Assembly: GCF_900113185.1 (NCBI RefSeq)
Contig: NZ_FOZD01000003.1
Location: forward strand, 186,001-250,000
Direction of reading: 5' to 3'
From: Agromyces sp. CF514
GTDB lineage: Bacteria; Actinomycetota; Actinomycetes; Actinomycetales; Microbacteriaceae
DNA: 64,000 bases
The notes under the pieces were generated by a model. The model saw only the letters and a program-made list of their open reading frames with translations, ran no database searches and was not told the DNA's origin. Every line of letters begins with the position of its first letter. Within the stretch, counting starts at the first letter, position 1. Shown one piece after another: positions 49,929 through 58,248 of the stretch. The position numbers and the translations under genes were made by a program.

Positions 49929-50876
49929 TCAGGCGCCGGTCGTCAGCCGATCGAGCAGCTCACGGTACTTCGCAGCCGTCTGCTCCACGATCTCGTGCGG
50001 CAGGGTCGGCGCGTCCTCGACCGCGGACTGGTCCCAGTTCGCCGCGAGCCAGTCGCGCACGATCTGCTTGTCGAAGCTCGCCATGCGGCGCTCTGGCGTG
50101 GTCTCGGACGCGTAGGTCGCGGCATCCCAGTACCGGCTCGAGTCGCTCGTGAGCACCTCGTCACCGAGCGTGACGATGCCCGTGGCGCGATCGGCGCCGA
50201 ACTCGAACTTGGTGTCGGCGAGGATGAGGCCGCGCGCCTCGGCGATCGCCTGGGCCTTCGCGAAGATCTCGAGCGAGAGCTCGCGCAGCTGGGCTGCGAC
50301 GACCTCTCCGACGATCTCGACGGTGCGCTCGTAGCTGATGTTCTCGTCGTGCTCGCCGAGCGGCGCCTTCCACGCGGGCGTGAAGATCGGCTCGGGCAGG
50401 CGGTCGCCGTTCGAGAGCCCCTCGGGCAGGCGGATGCCGCCGATGGCGCCCGTCGCCTGGTACTCCTTCCAGCCGCCGCCCGTGATGAAGCCGCGCACGA
50501 CGCACTCGATCGGGAACATGTCGAGCGTGCGGCAGAGCGTCGCCCGGTCGGCGAGCTCGGCGGGCACGTCGGGAAGGTGCAGCGCCTCGAGGCGGTCGTC
50601 GAGCCGGTGCGCGAGGTGGTTCGGCACCTCGGGCAGCTGGTCGAACCACCAACGGGTCAGGTCGGTGAGCATCGCGCCCTTGCCCGGGATCGCGGGCTCG
50701 AGCACCTGGTCGAACGCGCTCACGCGGTCGCTCGCGACCACCAGCACGACGGGCGAGAGCCGCAGCGGATCGCCGGTCCAGGTGTCGTCGTCGTCGAGCA
50801 CGGACGTGGGCACGTAGAGGTCGCGCACCTTGCCCGAGTAGACGTGGGTCCAGCCGGCGTACTCGCTGTCGGTCAT
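49929..50876 (-). CDS. purC: SAICAR synthetase
   Basis: 315 residues. Adds aspartate to CAIR to give SAICAR (purine step 8). N-terminal SGKVRDLY (about residue 14), SDRVSAFDQVL, the ITGGGWKEYQ and KFEFGAD motifs of the family. The actinobacterial-sized long form. It lies 42 bp after purD and is probably in one operon with it. Start ATG at 50876. Confidence 0.97.
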   Translation of the reverse strand: MTDSEYAGWTHVYSGKVRDLYVPTSVLDDDDTWTGDPLRLSPVVLVVASDRVSAFDQVLEPAIPGKGAMLTDLTRWWFDQLPEVPNHLAHRLDDRLEALHLPDVPAELADRATLCRTLDMFPIECVVRGFITGGGWKEYQATGAIGGIRLPEGLSNGDRLPEPIFTPAWKAPLGEHDENISYERTVEIVGEVVAAQLRELSLEIFAKAQAIAEARGLILADTKFEFGADRATGIVTLGDEVLTSDSSRYWDAATYASETTPERRMASFDKQIVRDWLAANWDQSAVEDAPTLPHEIVEQTAAKYRELLDRLTTGA

Positions 50877-50918
50877 GGTGCTCCCCTTGCTCTGGTTCCT
50901 CGGCGCTGCTTGCTCTGG

Positions 50919-52232
50919 TTACTCGGCGACGCGTGCGGCGATGTCGGTGCGGTACTGGCCGCCCTCGAGGCGCAGGTGGCCGAGCGCCTCGTAGGCGCGG
51001 CGCCGCGCCTCGCCGAAGTCCTCACCGACCGCGACGACGTTGAGCACGCGGCCGCCGGTCGCGATGAGCGGCGGGTCGACGTCGGGCTCGGTCACCGAGC
51101 CGATGGCGGTCGCCGCATGCGCGATGTGCACGCCGGGAACGGAAGCCGCGGCATCCAGTCCCTCGATGGCGCGCCCGGTCTCGGGGGCCTCGGGGTACCC
51201 CTCGCTCGCGAGCACGACCGTGACCGCGGCATCGGGCCGGAACTCGGGGCGGGGCAGCTCGCCCAGCCCGCCCGTGGAGGCGGCCAGCAGCAGGCTCGAC
51301 AGCGGGGTCGCGAGGCGGGGCAGCACGACCTGGGTCTCGGGGTCGCCGAAGCGCGCGTTGAACTCGATCACGCGGATGCCGCGCGTCGTGAGGATGAGCC
51401 CCGCGTAGAGCAGGCCGATGAACGGCGTCTGCTCGTCGGCGAGCTGCTTCACGGTCGGCAGCGCGATGGTCTCGATGACCTCGTCGACGAACGCCTGCTC
51501 GCTGCCGAACTCGGCGTCGAGCCACGGCAGCGGCGAGTACGCGCCCATGCCTCCGGTGTTCGGGCCCTGGTCGCCGTCGCGCAGGCGCTTGTAGTCCTGC
51601 GCGGGTGAGAGCGGCAGCACGTTCGTGCCGTCGGAGAGCAGGAACAGCGATACCTCTTGACCGTCGAGGAACTCCTCGACGAGCACCGGACCCTGCTGCA
51701 GGTAGTGGGCGGCGTGCGCGAGCGCGGCGTCGCGATCTTCGGTGACGAGCACGCCCTTGCCTGCGGCGAGGCCGTCCGCCTTCACGACGTGCGGGGCGCC
51801 GTACTCGTCGAGCGTCGCCTCGACGTCGGCGAGGGTCTCGGCGAGGCGGGCACGGCCGGTCGGCACGTTCGCGTCCTCCATGATGCGCTTCGCGAAGGTC
51901 TTCGAACCCTCGAGCGCGGCGGCCGCCTTGCCCGGGCCGAACACCGGGATGCCGCGCGTGCGCAGGGCGTCGGCGACGCCCGCGACGAGCGGGGCCTCGG
52001 GGCCCACGACGACGAGGTCGATGTCGTTCTCGAGCGCGTACTCGGTGACCACCGAGCGGTCGGTCGGGTCGAGCGCGATCGTCTCGACGCTGCCGCGAGC
52101 CGACGAGGTCGCGGATGCCGCGATGCCGGCGTTGCCCGGTGCGGCGACGATCTCGTGCCCGGCCTCCTCATCGAGGAGCGCGAGGATGATGGCGTGCTCG
52201 CGCGCGCCCGAGCCGAGGATGAGGATTCTCAC
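50919..52232 (-). CDS. purD: phosphoribosylamine-glycine ligase
   Basis: 437 residues, ATP-grasp enzyme making GAR (purine step 2). N-terminal GSGAREHAI, ATP-site APHVVKADGLAAGKGV (about residues 150-165), GPNTGGMGAYSPLPW and IEFNARFGDPETQ near the C-terminus. GTG start 6 nt after -10 box TAGCCT, so leaderless. First gene of purD-purC. The hairpin element at 52331-52385 lies between it and the divergent gene at 52441. Confidence 0.97.
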   Translation of the reverse strand: MRILILGSGAREHAIILALLDEEAGHEIVAAPGNAGIAASATSSARGSVETIALDPTDRSVVTEYALENDIDLVVVGPEAPLVAGVADALRTRGIPVFGPGKAAAALEGSKTFAKRIMEDANVPTGRARLAETLADVEATLDEYGAPHVVKADGLAAGKGVLVTEDRDAALAHAAHYLQQGPVLVEEFLDGQEVSLFLLSDGTNVLPLSPAQDYKRLRDGDQGPNTGGMGAYSPLPWLDAEFGSEQAFVDEVIETIALPTVKQLADEQTPFIGLLYAGLILTTRGIRVIEFNARFGDPETQVVLPRLATPLSSLLLAASTGGLGELPRPEFRPDAAVTVVLASEGYPEAPETGRAIEGLDAAASVPGVHIAHAATAIGSVTEPDVDPPLIATGGRVLNVVAVGEDFGEARRRAYEALGHLRLEGGQYRTDIAARVAE

Positions 52233-52238
52233 CGGTTC

Positions 52239-52244
52239 AGGCTA
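52239..52244 (-). promoter_or_regulatory. -10 box of leaderless purD
   Basis: TAGCCT on the minus strand, 6 nt before the GTG at 52232. Confidence 0.6.
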
Positions 52245-52330
52245 CCCGATCGGGCCCCCGGCGCCCGCGGCGTGACGCCGCTCGCGCGCGCTGCGGACGC
52301 GCACCGCCGACGAGCCCGGGAACGGCGTTC

Positions 52331-52385
52331 GCGCGGACGCAGATGGTCGCCTCACGGAGCGAATGGCGACCACTCGCGTCCGCAC
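52331..52385. repeat. dispersed hairpin element, copy 2
   Basis: Inverted repeat with 20-base arms (52331-52350, 52366-52385; 16 of 20 paired) and a 15-base loop. The left arm shares its first 16 bases with the copy at 8279. Both lie between divergent genes. Confidence 0.65.
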
Positions 52386-52440
52386 GATGGGCATCCGCAG
52401 GGCATCCGGCAGGGTCGGCGGTGTGCGGGAGGATGGAGCC

Positions 52441-52887
52441 ATGGCACGAGCGAGAATCGGCGACGACGAAGGACGCGAGGCGGTGGCCGCCTGGCGGGCG
52501 GCATCCGGAGTCGCTGCCGGCGCGGCTGGCGGTACTGCCGGTGACGGCGAGTCGGCCGCAGACGAGTCGCCCGCGGCATCCGCCCCTCCCGTGGTCGACC
52601 GCACGACGCTCGCGCTCGCGGTGCGCTACTCGCTGCAACTGCTCGCCGAGCGGGCGCCAGGCGGCACCGTCGAGGTTCGCGTGCCGCCGTTCGCCGCGGT
52701 GCAGTGCGTCGAGGGCCCCAAGCACACCCGCGGTACCCCGCCCAACGTCATCGAGACGGATGCCGCGACGTGGCTGTCGCTGGCCACCGGCAGCCTCACG
52801 TGGGCCGACGCCCGAGACGCGGGCCGCGTGCACGCCTCGGGTCAGCGGGCCGACCTCGAGGGTCTGCTGCCGGTGCTGCGCGGCTGA
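52441..52887 (+). CDS. sterol-carrier-family (SCP2-like) protein
   Basis: 148 residues. N-terminal alanine/serine-rich stretch, then a core with LAVRYSLQLLAERAPGGTVEVRVPP, VQCVEGPKHTRGTPP and the closing WLSLATGSLTWADARDAGRVHASGQ, a pattern found in the actinobacterial sterol-carrier family proteins that often lie near purine genes. Function unproven; the SCP2 fold binds lipids. ATG at 52441 chosen. Divergent from purD. Confidence 0.72.
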   Translation: MARARIGDDEGREAVAAWRAASGVAAGAAGGTAGDGESAADESPAASAPPVVDRTTLALAVRYSLQLLAERAPGGTVEVRVPPFAAVQCVEGPKHTRGTPPNVIETDAATWLSLATGSLTWADARDAGRVHASGQRADLEGLLPVLRG

Positions 52888-52957
52888 TCGAGCTGCGCTC
52901 CCACGGTTCGGCACCGCTCGCGGAACGACTCGCGGAGCGGTGTGGCAGGCTGCTGTG

Positions 52958-53530
52958 ATGCTCTCACCGCAGACGCTGGGCGAACCCGATCGTCGCCTGG
53001 TCGCATCGTGGGCGGCCGACTGCGCCGAGCGCGTCCTGCCGTTGTTCGAGGCGGAGGCGCCCGACGACGATCGGCCCCGCGACGGCATCGCGCGCGCCAG
53101 GGCCTTCGGCCGAGGTGAGCTCGATGCCGCCGGTCAGATCCGCGTCCGGTTCGTCGCGGGCCGGGCCGCGCAGGCGGTGAGTTCGCCGGCAGCCGTCGCT
53201 GCCGCGAGGGCCGCCGCGCAAGCCGCCGGAGTCGCGCACATGGGCGCGCACGCGCTCGGCGCGGCCGCCTACGCCGCGAAGGCGGCGGGACTCGCCACCC
53301 CCGATCGTCCGGATGCCCTGCACGACGAGATCGCCTGGCAACTCGAGCACCTCGACGGTGCGACGCGCTCAGCACTGCTGCAGCTGCCATTGCTCGGCAC
53401 CGACTCCGCCGGACCGCTCGGCTCGGGCTTGCTCGCGTCAGGTGTGCTCGGGTCGACGATCCGCGAGATCCAGGCAGCGCTCTGCGAACCGTCCGGGCGC
53501 TCCGGCACCGCCCAGGAGGGTGCCGGGTGA
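52958..53530 (+). CDS. Imm-5-like putative immunity-fold protein
   Basis: 190 residues, helical. N-terminal EPDRRLVASWAADCAERVLPLFE (about residues 8-30) and the alanine/histidine-rich repeat region AAARAAAQAAGVAHMGAHALGAAAYAAKAA (about 87-116) match the Imm-5-like family. No toxin gene lies beside it, so a real immunity role is unproven. Start chosen at ATG 52958, 70 bp after the previous gene. Confidence 0.65.
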   Translation: MLSPQTLGEPDRRLVASWAADCAERVLPLFEAEAPDDDRPRDGIARARAFGRGELDAAGQIRVRFVAGRAAQAVSSPAAVAAARAAAQAAGVAHMGAHALGAAAYAAKAAGLATPDRPDALHDEIAWQLEHLDGATRSALLQLPLLGTDSAGPLGSGLLASGVLGSTIREIQAALCEPSGRSGTAQEGAG

Positions 53531-53928
53531 GCGGTCAGCATTCGAGCGGGGAGGTCGATCCGAGCGATCCTGCATATCGCAATCTCATCGACCTCAGTCA
53601 GGTTCGTCTCGGCCGCGCTGTCGCAGTCCTCTCGGGAATCGGATCCTTGGTCGCAGCCGCGGCTTTCGCCGTGGCGCTGCTCGCGGCCATGCCCGCGACC
53701 CCGAGCATCCTGACGGATCAAGCCGTCGTCGTCGCTGCACCGGTGCTCAGGGTCGTCGCAGGAGTGGCCGCCTGGGCCGGATTCGTCTCGGGGGTCGTCG
53801 CGTGCGGTGTCCTTCGCGCCTACCCGGAGGCCAGGATCCGCTGGCTGCCTGGGTCGATGATCGCGGCCGCCGCGATCGCTTTCCTCCTGCCGCTCGCCCA
53901 AGCGTTCTGGGCGCAGGGCCTCCACTGA
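53527..53928 (+). CDS. small membrane protein
   Basis: 133 residues with three predicted helices (VLSGIGSLVAAAAFAVALLAAM, LRVVAGVAAWAGFVSGVVAC, MIAAAAIAFLLPLAQAF). GTG start overlaps the stop of the Imm-5-like gene (GTGA), hence coupled. Unknown function; coupling suggests membrane targeting of, or partnership with, the upstream protein. Confidence 0.65.
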   Translation: MSGQHSSGEVDPSDPAYRNLIDLSQVRLGRAVAVLSGIGSLVAAAAFAVALLAAMPATPSILTDQAVVVAAPVLRVVAGVAAWAGFVSGVVACGVLRAYPEARIRWLPGSMIAAAAIAFLLPLAQAFWAQGLH

Positions 53929-53974
53929 ACGCGGGCCGGATGCTGTCGAGCGGTTCGGGGTGCCGCCGTCGCAC

Positions 53975-54451
53975 TCAGCGCAGCGAGCGCAGGTACCTGC
54001 GCCGTGCCACGATCTGCGCGACGCGGAGCAGCGGGTGGAGCGACCGCCACGGTTGCTGCGGCGCGGGGCTCGTGAGCGAGCGGACGGTCAGGAACACGTC
54101 GGTGCCCTCGCGATGGACGATGAACGCCTCCTCGCCCGACACCGGATGCCCCGCGAGCGTGCGGTACGCGAACCCCACGCGCGACGGGGTGATGACGACA
54201 TCGGCCACCTCGACGGGCTCGCGCACGGTGATGTCGAGAACCCGAGCGGTGATCGTCAGGCGGGCACCGGATGTCACGGCGCGCGCATCGTCGACGTGGA
54301 ACCCGCTTCGCGTCTTCACCATCCAGTGCAGGATGTCGCGGCTCGCCCGATCCCAGACGTCGTCGCCGCTGCCGACATGCGCCGACACCTCGCTGCGGCG
54401 GAACCCGTCGGCGCCGCCCGCCGGCCAGGTCGGCAGCTGGGGATGCGTCAC
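53975..54451 (-). CDS. DUF1990-family protein
   Basis: 158 residues. EVSAHVGSGDDVWDRASRDILHWMVKTRSGF (residues about 21-51) and GHPVSGEEAFIVHREG (about 102-117) match DUF1990, found in plants and actinobacteria. GTG start overlaps the stop of the SRPBCC gene (GTGA). Function unknown; the fold is related to START/Bet v1-like lipid-binding proteins (family inference). Confidence 0.8.
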   Translation of the reverse strand: MTHPQLPTWPAGGADGFRRSEVSAHVGSGDDVWDRASRDILHWMVKTRSGFHVDDARAVTSGARLTITARVLDITVREPVEVADVVITPSRVGFAYRTLAGHPVSGEEAFIVHREGTDVFLTVRSLTSPAPQQPWRSLHPLLRVAQIVARRRYLRSLR

Positions 54452-54915
54452 GCTACGCCCCTGCCGGGGTTCGAGCTGAGCGATTCGACGAGGTACCGGT
54501 TGCGCTCGGTGATCAGCCGTCGCAGGTAGGGCACGAGCACCAGCCGCTCGGCGAGGCGTCCGAACACCGGCGAGGCGATCGTCAGGGTGTCCACCATCAC
54601 GGTCTCCGCGCCGTCGACCGCGAAGGCGTGCTCGTGGTGGAACGAGCGGAACGGCCCCCGCACCTGCTCGTCGACGAATCGGTTCGGTTGGTCGAGGCTC
54701 GTGATCCGCGAGGTCATCGTGAAGCGGATGCCGAAGTGGCGCGCGCGCCACGTGACCGTCTCGTCGAGCGCGATGGCTCCGCTCGTCACGCCGCCGACGG
54801 CGCGCTCGCCGGATCGGGCCATCGAGGCCACGTGCGCGTCGATGCTGAGGCTCGCGTCGAACAACCGCTCGGCCGGCACGCCGGTGCGAGTGACGACGCT
54901 GAAGGTGCTGACCAT
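54448..54915 (-). CDS. SRPBCC/START-like protein
   Basis: 155 residues, helix-grip fold: VVTRTGVPAERLFDASLSID (about residues 7-26), TSRITSLDQPNRFVDEQVRGPFRSFHHEH (about 68-96). Cyclase/dehydrase-like members bind hydrophobic ligands. ATG 6 nt after a CATGAT -10 box, so leaderless. Coupled to the DUF1990 gene, suggesting that both handle the same ligand. Confidence 0.78.
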   Translation of the reverse strand: MVSTFSVVTRTGVPAERLFDASLSIDAHVASMARSGERAVGGVTSGAIALDETVTWRARHFGIRFTMTSRITSLDQPNRFVDEQVRGPFRSFHHEHAFAVDGAETVMVDTLTIASPVFGRLAERLVLVPYLRRLITERNRYLVESLSSNPGRGVA

Positions 54916-54921
54916 GCGTCG

Positions 54922-54927
54922 ATCATG
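54922..54927 (-). promoter_or_regulatory. -10 box of the leaderless SRPBCC gene
   Basis: CATGAT on the minus strand, 6 nt before the ATG at 54915. Confidence 0.5.
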
Positions 54928-54975
54928 TCAGGGCGGGCGCATCGGCCCGGCCGGAGCGCGTTCGCCGCGGCGGCC

Positions 54976-55779
54976 TCACCGAATCGGCAGCACCAACGGA
55001 ACGCCCGTGCGCGGGTGCTCGATCACGTCGACCGGTTGTCCGTAGACGGCCTCGATGCGCTCGGCAGTGAGCACGTCGGCCGGCGTTCCGTGGGCGACGA
55101 CCCGGCCGCGCTCGAGCAGCGTGATCTCGTCGGAGTAGGCGGCGGCGAGGTTGAGGTCGTGCAGCACGACCACGACGGCGTCGCCGGCGGCGGCCTGGGC
55201 GCGCGCGAGGCGCAGCACGTCCTCCTGGTGCCGCAGGTCGAGCGCGGCGGTCGGCTCGTCGAGCAGCAGCACGGGCGAGCGCTGCGCGAGCACGCGGGCG
55301 AGGGCGACGCGCGCCTTCTCACCGCCCGAGAGGTTCGCGACCGGGCGGTCGGCGAGGTGCGAGACATCCGTCACCGCCATGGCGCGCTCGATCTCGCGCT
55401 CGTCGTCGACTTCGGCGGGCGTGCGCGCCCACGGGTGGCGGCCCATCTCGACGATCTCGCGCGAGCGGAACGCGAAGGTCACGCTGTGCTCCTGCGTCAG
55501 CACGGCGCGGGTGCGGGCGAGATCGCGCAGCGGCCAGTCGGCGAGCGGGCGGTCCCTCAGCACGACCCGCCCCGACGACGGTGCCCGGTCGCCGGCCAGC
55601 ACGGAGAGCAGGGTCGACTTGCCGGCCCCGTTCGGGCCCAGCAACGAGTGCACGCGGCCGGGAATCGCCGCGAACGAGACATCCGTCAGCAGGTGCGCGC
55701 GATCGATCGTGACCGACACGTGCTCGGCGACGAGACCGCCGCCGACCACCGTGGTCGCGAAAGGCCCGGTCGCGCTCAT
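54976..55779 (-). CDS. hmuV: heme ABC transporter ATPase
   Basis: 267 residues. Walker A GPNGAGKST (about residue 48), signature LSGGEKARVALARVLAQ (about 150), Walker B VLLLDEPTAALDLRHQ (about 170), H-loop VVLHDLNLAA. HmuV signature (LTQEHSVTFAFRSREIVEMGRHPW). ATG overlaps the permease stop (ATGA). Last gene of hmuTUV. Confidence 0.93.
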   Translation of the reverse strand: MSATGPFATTVVGGGLVAEHVSVTIDRAHLLTDVSFAAIPGRVHSLLGPNGAGKSTLLSVLAGDRAPSSGRVVLRDRPLADWPLRDLARTRAVLTQEHSVTFAFRSREIVEMGRHPWARTPAEVDDEREIERAMAVTDVSHLADRPVANLSGGEKARVALARVLAQRSPVLLLDEPTAALDLRHQEDVLRLARAQAAAGDAVVVVLHDLNLAAAYSDEITLLERGRVVAHGTPADVLTAERIEAVYGQPVDVIEHPRTGVPLVLPIR

Positions 55780-56873
55780 CGCCACCCTCCGGCGCCCTTG
55801 CGCTGGCGCCGAAGCAGCCAGAAGAAGAAGGGGCCGCCCACGAGCGAGGTGAGCATGCCGATCGGCAGGTCGGCCATCGGCACGGCCGTGCGGGCGACGA
55901 GGTCGGCGACGAGCAGCAGCAGGGCGCCGCCGAGCGCGCTCGCCGCGATGAGCCCCCGGTGGGCCGGGCCGATCACCATGCGCATGAGGTGCGGCACGAT
56001 CAGGCCGACGAAGCTGATGATGCCCGCGAACGCGACGGCCGCGCACGTGAGCACCGCGACGAGCACGATCGAGACGATGCGCACGCGTTCGACGTTGACG
56101 CCGAGATGGCGTGCGCCGCGCTCGCCGAGCGAGAACAGGTCGAGCTGGCGGGCGAGCACGAACGCGAACACGAGCGACACGGCGACGAGCGGCGCGATGA
56201 CCCCGATCTCCTGCCAGCGCGATCCGTTCAGCGATCCGAGCTGCCAGAAGATGATCTCCTCGCGGCTCGCCGTGTCGCCGAGGAACGTGAGCAGCGCCAG
56301 CCCGCCCGCGGCGAACGCGTTGACGGCGATGCCCGTGAGCACGAGCGTGACGACCTCGGTGCGGCCGCCCGAACGGCTCGCGAGGTAGACGACCATCGTC
56401 GTCGCGAGTCCTGCGAGGAACGACGCCCCGGCGGTCACCCAGTCGCTCGTCGCGGTCAGGCCGAACACGATCGTGACCGCGGCGCCGAGCGCAGCACCCG
56501 ACGAGACGCCGACGACGCCCGGCTCGGCGAGCGGGTTCGCGAACACGGCCTGCATGATCGTTCCGGCCACAGCGAGCGCCGCGCCGATGAGGATCGCGGC
56601 GACGATGCGCGGGAACCGGATCGTCCACAGCGCCGCATCGACGTGCGGTGCGGCCGCGGGCGCATCGCTCAGCCCGAGGCCGCGCAGCAGGCTGTTCCAC
56701 ACCTCGCCCGGCGCGATCTGCAGCTGCCCCATGCCCGCAGAGACGAGCGCGAACACGACGAGCGCGATGGAGAGTCCGGTGAACAGCGCGATGCGGCGGC
56801 GCGTCGAACGGCGGGTCTCGAGCGGGGCGGATGTCGCGGGGCCGGCCTCCGTCGAGGGTGCGAGCCGGGTCAT
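55776..56873 (-). CDS. hmuU: heme ABC transporter permease
   Basis: 365 residues, FecCD-family permease with about nine to ten helices. Conserved FPRIVAAILIGAALAVAGTIMQAVFANPLAEPGVVGVSSGAALGAA region and the ATPase-coupling GERGARHLGVNVERVR. ATG overlaps the hmuT stop (ATGA). Imports heme across the cytoplasmic membrane with HmuV and HmuT. Confidence 0.93.
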   Translation of the reverse strand: MTRLAPSTEAGPATSAPLETRRSTRRRIALFTGLSIALVVFALVSAGMGQLQIAPGEVWNSLLRGLGLSDAPAAAPHVDAALWTIRFPRIVAAILIGAALAVAGTIMQAVFANPLAEPGVVGVSSGAALGAAVTIVFGLTATSDWVTAGASFLAGLATTMVVYLASRSGGRTEVVTLVLTGIAVNAFAAGGLALLTFLGDTASREEIIFWQLGSLNGSRWQEIGVIAPLVAVSLVFAFVLARQLDLFSLGERGARHLGVNVERVRIVSIVLVAVLTCAAVAFAGIISFVGLIVPHLMRMVIGPAHRGLIAASALGGALLLLVADLVARTAVPMADLPIGMLTSLVGGPFFFWLLRRQRKGAGGWR

Positions 56874-58096
56874 CCGTCGGTGCCCTCTGCCGTGCCGGTG
56901 CCGGTGCCGGTGCTGGTGCTGGTGCCGGTGCCGGTGCTGGTGCTGGTGCCGGTACCGGTGCCGGATGCCGTGGCGACCGTGTCGGGCGCGTACACCGCGC
57001 GGGCGAGCGCGTCGACGACGGCGGGCGTGCGCGGGCCGAACCCGAGGATCTCGGTGTCGGCCATGTCGACGATGCGCCGGTGCTGGCCCGCGGGCGTGGC
57101 GGCGAGCGCGGGCAGGCGTTCGAGCAGTCCGTCGACGCCGCCGGTGGAGGCGAGCCCCTCGGTCATGACGAGCACGACGTCGGGTGCCGCCTGCACGAGC
57201 GCCTCGGCGGTGACGGGTCGCATGCCCTCCCAGCCGATCTCGCCCGCGACGTCGAAGCCGCCGACCGCGTTGATGAGCGAGTCGGCGCCGGACTCCTCGC
57301 CGAAGAGGTAGTAGACGTTCGCGCTGCCGCGCACGTAGAGGAAGATCATGCGCGGCCGGTCGGCCGGGTCGGCGGGGATCGACGCCTCGATCGGCGTCGT
57401 GACCGCCGTGAGGTCGGCGTCCATCGCGGACTTCAGCAGCTCGGCGCGCTCGGGCACGCCGAGTGCGGCGGCGATCTGGTCGACGAGCTCGCCGATGTTC
57501 TCGACGCTGCGTTCCTTCGTGACGATGACGACCGGAATGCCGGCGTCGCGCAACTGCGCGAGCGCGTCGCGCGGGCCGAGCGTCGTGTCGGTGATCACGA
57601 CCGTCGGGTCGAGCGAGAGCACGGCCTCGGCCGAGAGCGTGTGGCCCTCCTGCGTGACCTCGGGCAGGCCGGCGGCCTCGGGGAACCCGGTCGACGAGTC
57701 GCGGCCCACGACCTGGTCGCCGAGGCCGAGGCTGAAGACGGTCGCGGCGATCGTGCCGGTGATGTCGATCGGCAGGATCCGCTCGGTCGACTCCACGGTC
57801 GCCCCGACGCCGTCGACGCCGACCACGGTCAGGGGAACGGCGGATGCCTCGGCGGACTCGATGACCGGCAGGCCGGTGTCGGCGAGGCAGGCCGTCGACG
57901 GGCCTTCGATCGCGCGAACGTCGGCCGCGAGCTCGAGCTGGTCGAACGGGGTGGAAGCGCCGGGGCACTCGGCCTCGGTGGCGACGCCTGCGGCCGTCGC
58001 GTCGTCGGAGCCGGTCGTCGCGCAGCCGGTGAAGGACAGCGCCACGATTGCTGCGAGTGCCGCGAGGGCGGCGCGCGCAGTTCGATTCTTCGTCAT
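56870..58096 (-). CDS. hmuT: heme-binding lipoprotein
   Basis: 408 residues. Lipoprotein signal peptide with lipobox FTGC (cysteine about residue 25), then the two-lobed binding domain: VGRDSSTGFPEAAGLP (about 129), EAVLSLDPTVVITDTTLGP (about 155), and VMTEGLASTGGVDGL (about 312). The last 30 residues are a pure Gly/Ser-Thr repeat tail encoded by the minisatellite at 56892-56963, not part of the fold. First gene of the operon; iron boxes at 58099-58117 and 58148-58166 lie directly upstream. Confidence 0.92.
   Translation of the reverse strand: MTKNRTARAALAALAAIVALSFTGCATTGSDDATAAGVATEAECPGASTPFDQLELAADVRAIEGPSTACLADTGLPVIESAEASAVPLTVVGVDGVGATVESTERILPIDITGTIAATVFSLGLGDQVVGRDSSTGFPEAAGLPEVTQEGHTLSAEAVLSLDPTVVITDTTLGPRDALAQLRDAGIPVVIVTKERSVENIGELVDQIAAALGVPERAELLKSAMDADLTAVTTPIEASIPADPADRPRMIFLYVRGSANVYYLFGEESGADSLINAVGGFDVAGEIGWEGMRPVTAEALVQAAPDVVLVMTEGLASTGGVDGLLERLPALAATPAGQHRRIVDMADTEILGFGPRTPAVVDALARAVYAPDTVATASGTGTGTSTSTGTGTSTSTGTGTGTAEGTDG
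56892..56963 (-). repeat. 6-bp minisatellite in the 3' end of hmuT
   Basis: Twelve units of 6 bp; plus-strand units are GTGCCG, GTGCTG or GTACCG, arranged in a partly higher-order four-unit pattern. They encode alternating Gly-Thr and Ser-Thr dipeptides. Length change by whole units keeps the frame. Confidence 0.85.
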
Positions 58097-58098
58097 CT

Positions 58099-58117
58099 TA
58101 AGGTTAGCCTTACCTCA
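58099..58117. promoter_or_regulatory. IdeR/DtxR iron box 1
   Basis: TAAGGTTAGCCTTACCTCA matches the 19-bp IdeR consensus TTAGGTTAGSCTAACCTAA at about 16 positions. It ends 2 bp before the hmuT start, covering its -10 region. Confidence 0.8.
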
Positions 58118-58147
58118 CCTTGCGCGGTGAGCATTCGTCCGCATATG

Positions 58148-58166
58148 TTAGATAAGCCTAACCTAA
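58148..58166. promoter_or_regulatory. IdeR/DtxR iron box 2
   Basis: TTAGATAAGCCTAACCTAA matches the IdeR consensus at 17 of 19 positions. It lies between hmuT and the divergent receptor gene and suits iron repression of both. Confidence 0.85.
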
Positions 58167-58248
58167 CTTCAGGCATCCCCCTCACCCGCTGCACGCCACG
58201 GAACCCCTGGTTCCGTCGCGCTCGCGCGCCGACCCGGAGGTCCGCGTC

